Part shown: one piece after another, positions 5,524 to 9,750 of the stretch | Numbering within the stretch: position 1 is the stretch's first letter | Layout: every line of letters starts with the position of its first letter | NCBI GenBank assembly: GCA_030637065.1 | Contig: DAOVVQ010000145.1 | Span: 1-9,750, forward strand | Direction: 5' to 3' | Source of the DNA: Planctomycetota bacterium | Lineage (GTDB): Bacteria; Planctomycetota; Phycisphaerae; Sedimentisphaerales; Anaerohalosphaeraceae | DNA length: 9,750 bases | The notes under the pieces: model-generated | Told to the model about the DNA's origin: nothing | The model's input: the letters and a program-made list of their open reading frames with translations, nothing else | Database searches by the model: none | Translations under genes and position numbers: made by a program

Positions 5524-7253
5524 TACTCAGTGCTTCCAATGCAGTACAGGTTCAAAACGCCGCGGATGTATATCCTGCCGTCGGCGAAGGCTGGCGTGGC
5601 AAAGCAGTCCTCGCCGAGTTCACACAGGCCCAATTGCTCAAATTCGCGGCCAGCCTTGAGAATATACATCGCTCCATCGTCGCTTAGCACATACAATCGC
5701 CCGCCCGCCAGGCTCGGCGAGGCCATGAAATATCCGTCGGTATCCTCTTCCCAGACCTCCACAGCATCGGACAATTGCAGGCAAGTCACCCGTCCGCCGG
5801 CGGTCAGGAAGATCAGTTCGCCGTCGCTTACCGGGCTGGTAATGTCTCCGATGCCGTCCCTTGTCTTCCATACGATGTGCGTTTCGGTAACGTCGCCGGT
5901 TCCGTCCGTGCGGATCGCTATCAGTCGGCTGTCAGGCTCGGCGGCGAGTACGAAATTGCCCGCATAGATCGGCGAAGGCGCAAGGTCTCCGCCGATACAA
6001 TCGACGCGCCATAACTCAGCAGCCGTCGCAGCGTCGTAGGCGATGACCCACGGGTCGCCGCAGGTTACAATGACATCGCGACCGTCGATATTCGCGACGA
6101 CCGGCGAAGTCCATGAGTTCGGCACCATCCGCTTTACTTCCCACACAGCCCGGCCCGAAAAACCGTCCAGCGCGATGAGCCTCGATTTGCCGTCGTCGCC
6201 CATGCCCTGATCGTACTGGACGATGACCATGTTCTGGTACATCGTAAGCGACGAGGCGTATCCGTACATGTTGTCGGGCGTGCCGAGGTTCTTGCTCCAG
6301 AGGTTCTTACCGTTAAAATCGAACGCGCCGATGTCGCCGTTTGCAAAGATGGCGAATACGCGTTTGCCGTCAGTCGCCATAGTCGGCGCCGCAAAGCCGG
6401 TGTCCTCCATCGGCTCCTCGAACTCATCGGCTCCGGGCATAGCCGGCGCCGTTACATCTCCGATCCAGAGAAGTGCACCGGAGTCGGCGTCGTAGCAGTA
6501 GACCTCGCGTTTTTCCTCATGGCCGCCGGAGATAAAGACGCGATCATCCCAGACGATGGGCGAGTTGTTGCCCCCTATGGGTATTTCCGATTTCCAGACG
6601 ATCCCCTTCCCGCTGGCGCCGTCCCACTCGGTGGGTATGTTCGTATAGGTCGAGATACCGCTTCCCGCCGGCCCGCGAAACGTCGGCCAGTTGGCGGCGA
6701 TCTGCTCAGCCAACGGATAAGCCGCAACCGCCTCGCCGGAGCCAAGATCGATCGCAGGCCGAACCATAAGCAACAGGCCGATCCCAACGAATATTACCAC
6801 CGTTACAGTTACCGCGATGTTCGCCTGCCGGGTTTGCAGCAATTGTCTCGGTCCCGCTTCGGATTGGTGCTGCGGCGAGGGCAGCTTCTTATTGCAATTC
6901 TGTATGAACTTCAGGCACCCGAAGAATATCGCCAATGCTACTACCAGCAGGTACCCGCCGGTGCGGCTGAATTTCACGCGGCTGAGCTTCTCTTCCCTGA
7001 TCTCGAGGTCGAACTGGCGGATATCGGCGAGGAACTGCTCCTTATACTCGGTTTTGGCAAGCTCTAATTTCATCTCCTCGAGCTTCAGCGCACGATTCTC
7101 ATGGGTGATCTTGAAATGGTAGTGGTTAACCGACAGCAGCACGATAACAATAAGCGAAAAAACGCCGGCTATCACCACAGCCGCCACCGCCGCACTGTAC
7201 CACGGGTCCCTTGCAGAAACCTCTACTGAATTTTCAACAATGACTTTATCCAT
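5523..7253 (-). CDS. Membrane-anchored PQQ-like beta-propeller protein with three N-terminal helices
   Basis: A 576-residue protein. Three membrane helices are visible (about residues 20-42, 100-118, 146-165). Between the first two lies a highly charged, probably helical or coiled-coil stretch (about 48-95) rich in K, E and L. After helix three comes a PQQ-like propeller opening W-P-T-F-R-G-P (189-195) with repeated D-x-x-x-G-x-x-x-W blade motifs (YDADSGALLW, FDFNGKNLW, LDGFSGRAVW, YDAATAAELW). The basic loop between helices two and three (K122, K123, R136, R142) suggests that loop is cytoplasmic, which puts the propeller and the charged helix outside. No heme or PQQ-dehydrogenase signature is seen. 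The ATG at 7253-7251 is preferred: it follows the upstream TAG by 5 bases, whereas the frame extended to 7340 would overlap the upstream gene by 82 bases and add a non-membrane, unlikely leader. It probably anchors or senses at the same membrane complex as the NapH-like protein. Confidence 0.87.
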   Translation of the reverse strand: MDKVIVENSVEVSARDPWYSAAVAAVVIAGVFSLIVIVLLSVNHYHFKITHENRALKLEEMKLELAKTEYKEQFLADIRQFDLEIREEKLSRVKFSRTGGYLLVVALAIFFGCLKFIQNCNKKLPSPQHQSEAGPRQLLQTRQANIAVTVTVVIFVGIGLLLMVRPAIDLGSGEAVAAYPLAEQIAANWPTFRGPAGSGISTYTNIPTEWDGASGKGIVWKSEIPIGGNNSPIVWDDRVFISGGHEEKREVYCYDADSGALLWIGDVTAPAMPGADEFEEPMEDTGFAAPTMATDGKRVFAIFANGDIGAFDFNGKNLWSKNLGTPDNMYGYASSLTMYQNMVIVQYDQGMGDDGKSRLIALDGFSGRAVWEVKRMVPNSWTSPVVANIDGRDVIVTCGDPWVIAYDAATAAELWRVDCIGGDLAPSPIYAGNFVLAAEPDSRLIAIRTDGTGDVTETHIVWKTRDGIGDITSPVSDGELIFLTAGGRVTCLQLSDAVEVWEEDTDGYFMASPSLAGGRLYVLSDDGAMYILKAGREFEQLGLCELGEDCFATPAFADGRIYIRGVLNLYCIGSTE

Positions 7254-7258
7254 ACAAC

Positions 7259-8554
7259 CTATCCCGAAGCTGCCTTTAGTTCTTTTATTCTCACGTGGTC
7301 CCTTGGGCAATATGAAAAGCACCTGCCGCAGGCCAGGCACCCGGCCCGGTCGGCCTCGTAATCTTCTCTCGTGGGCTTAACGGAGAGCCGGATCAGCTTT
7401 AGCCCCGCGATCAGCCCCAAAAAGCCCCCGACAAACCAGCCGCCAACGGCAAACTGCCCCCTGATCTTAACCGCCTCGGCGTAGAGGTCGGCGACCTGCT
7501 CTCCAGTCCCGCGAAACGCCGAGCTTGGGTCCGTAGTCTCTTGGGCCAAACCCGCCTCCTCCATGTATATCTGCTCGGCAAGCCTTACACTGGCGTGCAT
7601 TCTCGCCGTCGAATCGCTCATCCCGCCAAGGACCCATCCGCCAAGCACTACTAACACCGGCAAAAGAGCGATCAGCAGTGCCAGCGTCTTCTTTCGCTGC
7701 TTGTAGACTTCTTCCGGCCACGGAGCCTCCGGCTCGTCGATGGCCCCGAACGGGCATGAATCTTCGCAAAGCCGGCATTTAATACAGTCATCCGGCGTTA
7801 TAGTGACCCTCTTTTTCGCCAGCCGCGAAAGCTGGCGAAGGATCACACCATACGGACAGACGAAGCGGCAGTAGGGCCTGCCGATGAATACGCCCACGAC
7901 CAGGAAACACGCCCCGATCACGAGCATGTTCAAACTGCCGCTAAGGCGGAACATCGCCACGAACGGGTCGTATCTGCATATCAAAAACGCACTCCCGGTA
8001 GCGGCAAACAAAACCGCCAGGCCGAGGTAAAGGTATGCAAACAGCCGCAATGCCTGCTCTAAGCCCTTGGGCACCTTAACCGGTCTTACCAGCACAAGGT
8101 CCTGAATCGCCCCCATCGGACAGACGGCTCCGCAAAAACTCCTGCCGAAAAACAGCGTAAACACCAGCGGCGCAATAAAAAATATAAGAGCCCCTAACGG
8201 CATCGCGTAGTCGCTGTCAAAGACCGACAGTGTAAAGTTGCCGATAGCACCGATCGGGCAGACACAACCCTCGCGGTAGAAACCGAAGTAGCCCAGCGAA
8301 AACAGCATCAGCATAAATATCCATCGCCGATTGCGTTTCTTCAAAATAAGCCACGACGCTAAGGAAAGTGCGATTATGAGCACCGCGGCGTCAACATACT
8401 CGAATATTTCACTTCTTGCCCCCGGCTCAGTCGTGCCGGGAAGCTGGTGGCCGGTCTCGAAATCGGGCGGCGGAAAACGCTGGATACCAAACGCATCGGC
8501 GCAGGTGATCAGCAGGCAAACAGCAATAACAATTAGAAGGGCAGAGCGTATCAT
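7259..8554 (-). CDS. NapH/NosR-like polytopic membrane 4Fe-4S protein
   Basis: A 431-residue membrane ferredoxin. Residues 1-21 form a hydrophobic leader or first helix, and further helices lie near 54-72, 79-92, 118-136, 168-192, 208-225, 290-311 and 372-390. Cysteine motifs at helix ends are C97-x-C99-P, C141-x3-C145-P and C229-x3-C233-P, the pattern of NapH/NosR/CcoG-like proteins; C193 opens a C-R-Y-D-P-F stretch. Two classical [4Fe-4S] sites follow: C257/260/263/267-P and, at the very end, C406/409/412/416-P. The family carries electrons between membrane quinols or cytoplasmic donors and exported redox proteins. There is no FMN-binding domain as in NosR. The ATG overlaps the stop of the polyferredoxin gene (ATGA), so the two are likely coupled partners, in the manner of NapG and NapH. 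The exact family cannot be fixed by eye. Confidence 0.87.
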   Translation of the reverse strand: MIRSALLIVIAVCLLITCADAFGIQRFPPPDFETGHQLPGTTEPGARSEIFEYVDAAVLIIALSLASWLILKKRNRRWIFMLMLFSLGYFGFYREGCVCPIGAIGNFTLSVFDSDYAMPLGALIFFIAPLVFTLFFGRSFCGAVCPMGAIQDLVLVRPVKVPKGLEQALRLFAYLYLGLAVLFAATGSAFLICRYDPFVAMFRLSGSLNMLVIGACFLVVGVFIGRPYCRFVCPYGVILRQLSRLAKKRVTITPDDCIKCRLCEDSCPFGAIDEPEAPWPEEVYKQRKKTLALLIALLPVLVVLGGWVLGGMSDSTARMHASVRLAEQIYMEEAGLAQETTDPSSAFRGTGEQVADLYAEAVKIRGQFAVGGWFVGGFLGLIAGLKLIRLSVKPTREDYEADRAGCLACGRCFSYCPRDHVRIKELKAASG

Positions 8555-9123
8555 TCTTCGTCGTTTGCTCCCTTAAGTAAGTACGGCTGATGCGCGTCGA
8601 CCCTGACAAAGGCCCCCGAGGGGCAGGCGACGGCTATCGAGCATTCGTTGCAGTTTACGCATCGGTCGTGTCGGACCTGGAGGAACAGCGAACCGTTGCC
8701 GAACGCGCCACAGCCCTTAACACACTTTGCGCACCCGATACAAAGCGGCTCGTCGATTGTGTATTCGTAATACGGGTCCTCGATGAAGGTCCGCTTGATC
8801 GCACCGGTCGGGCAGAGCTGGTTCTCGGCGCCCGTATCGAGTGCATAAGGCTCCGGTTCGAGATAGCCAGTGCATATATTACAGTATCCGCACATCGCGT
8901 AGGCATGGACGCACTTGACCGCGGACTCTTCCAGCACGCAGAATGTCGCGCAGTTGCCGCACTGGATGCACTTATGCGGGTCGATCTGCCAGAGCATGTC
9001 AGCTTTGGCCTTTCTCGTTACCGACGCCCCCACAGCAGCGCCGACAGCGGCGATCGATGCACCCCATGCAGTCTCCCTGAGGAACTTTCGTCTGCTTATA
9101 TTGTCTTTGCCGTTTTCCGTCAT
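8551..9123 (-). CDS. Twin-arginine-exported polyferredoxin (NapG-like role)
   Basis: A 190-residue Fe-S protein. The N-terminus carries S-R-R-K-F-L (10-15) followed by a mild hydrophobic Ala/Gly/Val stretch to about residue 35, a twin-arginine signal; A39-K-A41 may mark the cleavage region. Seventeen cysteines follow: C52/55/58/62, C71, C78/81/84, C104-P, C128/131/134/138 and C155/158/161/167-P, enough for four [4Fe-4S] clusters. It would fold in the cytoplasm with its clusters and work on the outer face of the membrane, shuttling electrons to or from the NapH-like protein encoded next. NapG and related exported ferredoxins are the nearest functional analogy, though motif spacing in the first half (C71, C78-C84) is not standard. 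It overlaps both neighbours by four bases (ATGA), a strong sign of coordinated translation. Confidence 0.9.
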   Translation of the reverse strand: MTENGKDNISRRKFLRETAWGASIAAVGAAVGASVTRKAKADMLWQIDPHKCIQCGNCATFCVLEESAVKCVHAYAMCGYCNICTGYLEPEPYALDTGAENQLCPTGAIKRTFIEDPYYEYTIDEPLCIGCAKCVKGCGAFGNGSLFLQVRHDRCVNCNECSIAVACPSGAFVRVDAHQPYLLKGANDEE

Positions 9124-9356
9124 TTGCGTTTGCCTAACACCTGTTTCGCACTCAAAGCCTGCGGAAGTCCGCAGCCGTCAAAAACCCCGCACGCACTGCA
9201 TATCCCGCGACCGACGCACTTTCCTTCCCTGACGAGTCGCCGGCGTTTGGCGATCACCCCGCCGCCGGCTGCACCGACAAGCCCGAGCGTCGCATATCTC
9301 AGCAAGCCTAAGAGCAGGCTGCGTCGATTTTGCATATTTCTTTTCGCCTCTTTCAT
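9120..9356 (-). CDS. Small exported or membrane-anchored four-cysteine protein
   Basis: A 78-residue protein. The N-terminus N-R-R-S-L-L-L-G (10-17) and the hydrophobic run to about residue 36, closed by K-R-R-R, look like a twin-arginine-type signal or a single membrane anchor. The remainder has C47-x5-C53-x2-C56-x5-C62 followed by G-L-P-Q-A-L-S-A-K (63-71). Four closely spaced cysteines could hold one [4Fe-4S] or another metal centre. No function is assigned. Its place directly before the exported polyferredoxin, with a four-base ATGA overlap, suggests a partner or maturation role in the same redox complex. The ATG at 9356-9354 overlaps the NHL gene stop (TAATG) and has GGTGG 5 bases upstream; a second ATG seven codons later is possible. 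Confidence 0.78.
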   Translation of the reverse strand: MKEAKRNMQNRRSLLLGLLRYATLGLVGAAGGGVIAKRRRLVREGKCVGRGICSACGVFDGCGLPQALSAKQVLGKRK

Positions 9357-9750
9357 TAGTCCACCGCTATCCTGTCGAATGTTCTAACCAGATTCCTGAC
9401 TGTATCCAGCACGAATACCCTCCCGTTTGCATCGGCGGCGATGTCGAATCCGCCCTCCTGGCACTCGATCGGGACGTTGCATATCTTAAGCTCGCCGTCT
9501 TTGACGAGTTTCGCAGGCCCAGCAACAACACCGACAAACCCGCCGTCCGCGTCATAGATCTTCACTCTCGTAAGCCCCTTCTCACAGGTAACAAAGCTGC
9601 CGTCTTCCAGGATCGCAAAGTTGATCGGATTGCAGCATCCGCAGAACCCCTCGATCGCCGCCGAGGGCTTCCCCCACGAAAACTCCAGATCGCCGTCAAA
9701 CGTATACGCCTCGATCCGATGCCTGCCGGGATTGATCACCCGCAGCAGCC
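9356..9750 (-). CDS. NHL-repeat beta-propeller protein, C-terminal part (5' end outside window)
   Basis: An open minus-strand frame enters from the right edge and stops at TAA (9358-9356); about 131 residues are visible. NHL-type strand motifs recur: N-P-G-R-H-R-I-E-A-Y, a D-G-S-F-V-T segment followed by V-K-I-Y-D-A-D-G, then I-A-A-D-A-N-G-R-V-F-V-L-D and a terminal V-R-T-F-D. This indicates the last blades of a six-bladed propeller. Six cysteines are notable: F-C-G-C-C-N-P, V-T-C-E-K-G, and I-C-N-V-P-I-E-C. The signal peptide, if any, would be in the missing part; exported redox neighbours suggest an extracytoplasmic location. A GTG at 9739 could be read as a start, but the NHL pattern continues upstream of it (L-L-R-V-I-N-P-G), so the gene is truncated by the window rather than short. 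Its stop overlaps the next ATG by one base. Confidence 0.82.
   Translation of the reverse strand, partial: LLRVINPGRHRIEAYTFDGDLEFSWGKPSAAIEGFCGCCNPINFAILEDGSFVTCEKGLTRVKIYDADGGFVGVVAGPAKLVKDGELKICNVPIECQEGGFDIAADANGRVFVLDTVRNLVRTFDRIAVD

Noticed and set aside
4975..5967. Plus-strand ORF of 330 codons across the NuoE region and the end of the anchored propeller
   Set aside because: It spans two convincing minus-strand genes and contains their tandem duplication only as a mirror image; no ribosome-binding site or domain seen.
97..7253. Reading the two PQQ-like propellers as PQQ-dependent alcohol dehydrogenases
   Set aside because: Neither shows a vicinal Cys-Cys, a heme c CxxCH motif or the length of such enzymes. 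The repeats match the broader BamB-like propeller class.
7254..7340. Extended N-terminus of the anchored propeller gene (start at 7340)
   Set aside because: It would overlap the upstream membrane protein gene by 82 bases and add 29 residues without family resemblance. The ATG at 7253, 5 bases after the upstream stop, fits the operon spacing better.

Overview
The window is a single co-oriented gene cluster, read entirely on the minus strand from about 9750 down to 1. Both ends are open: an NHL-repeat protein is cut at the right edge and a new reading frame is cut at the left edge. Coding density is high. Junctions in the first part are translationally coupled (TAATG or ATGA overlaps, or a 5-base gap), and two gaps of about 100 bases occur later. 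No rRNA, tRNA, CRISPR or insertion sequence was seen. The W-P-x-W/F-R-G-P opening of two PQQ-like beta-propeller proteins, the NHL propeller and the abundance of exported Fe-S proteins suggest an anaerobic or facultative member of the Planctomycetota (perhaps Phycisphaerae-like). This is inference from protein style, not from a marker gene.

In transcription order the cluster is: (1) partial NHL beta-propeller protein with clustered cysteines (9356-9750); (2) a 78-residue exported or membrane-anchored protein with four cysteines (9120-9356); (3) a twin-arginine-type polyferredoxin with about four [4Fe-4S] sites (8551-9123); (4) a NapH/NosR-like polytopic membrane ferredoxin (7259-8554); (5) a PQQ-like beta-propeller anchored by three membrane helices with a charged helical segment between the first two (5523-7253); (6) an 803-residue NuoE-NuoF (HydC-HydB) fusion (3112-5523); (7) a NuoG-type [2Fe-2S] plus GltD-like flavoprotein plus C-terminal Fe-S protein (1439-3007); (8) a second exported PQQ-like beta-propeller (97-1341); (9) the start of an unrecognised cysteine-bearing protein (1-73).

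Taken together, genes 6 and 7 look like a cytoplasmic NADH/flavin/Fe-S module built on the HydBC core of the electron-bifurcating hydrogenase family, but no hydrogenase, formate dehydrogenase or other known catalytic subunit is present here. Genes 3 and 4 look like an Fe-S wire through and outside the membrane. Genes 1, 5 and 8 supply three beta-propellers that would sit on the outer face. The working model is a membrane-spanning electron-transfer complex linking the NAD(H)/ferredoxin pool to an extracytoplasmic partner. The partner and direction cannot be read from the sequence.

Two molecular oddities stand out. The NuoE domain carries an in-frame 48-base tandem duplication that copies one cluster cysteine. 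The GltD-like protein keeps its FAD-binding fold but has lost the whole NAD(P)H-binding subdomain.
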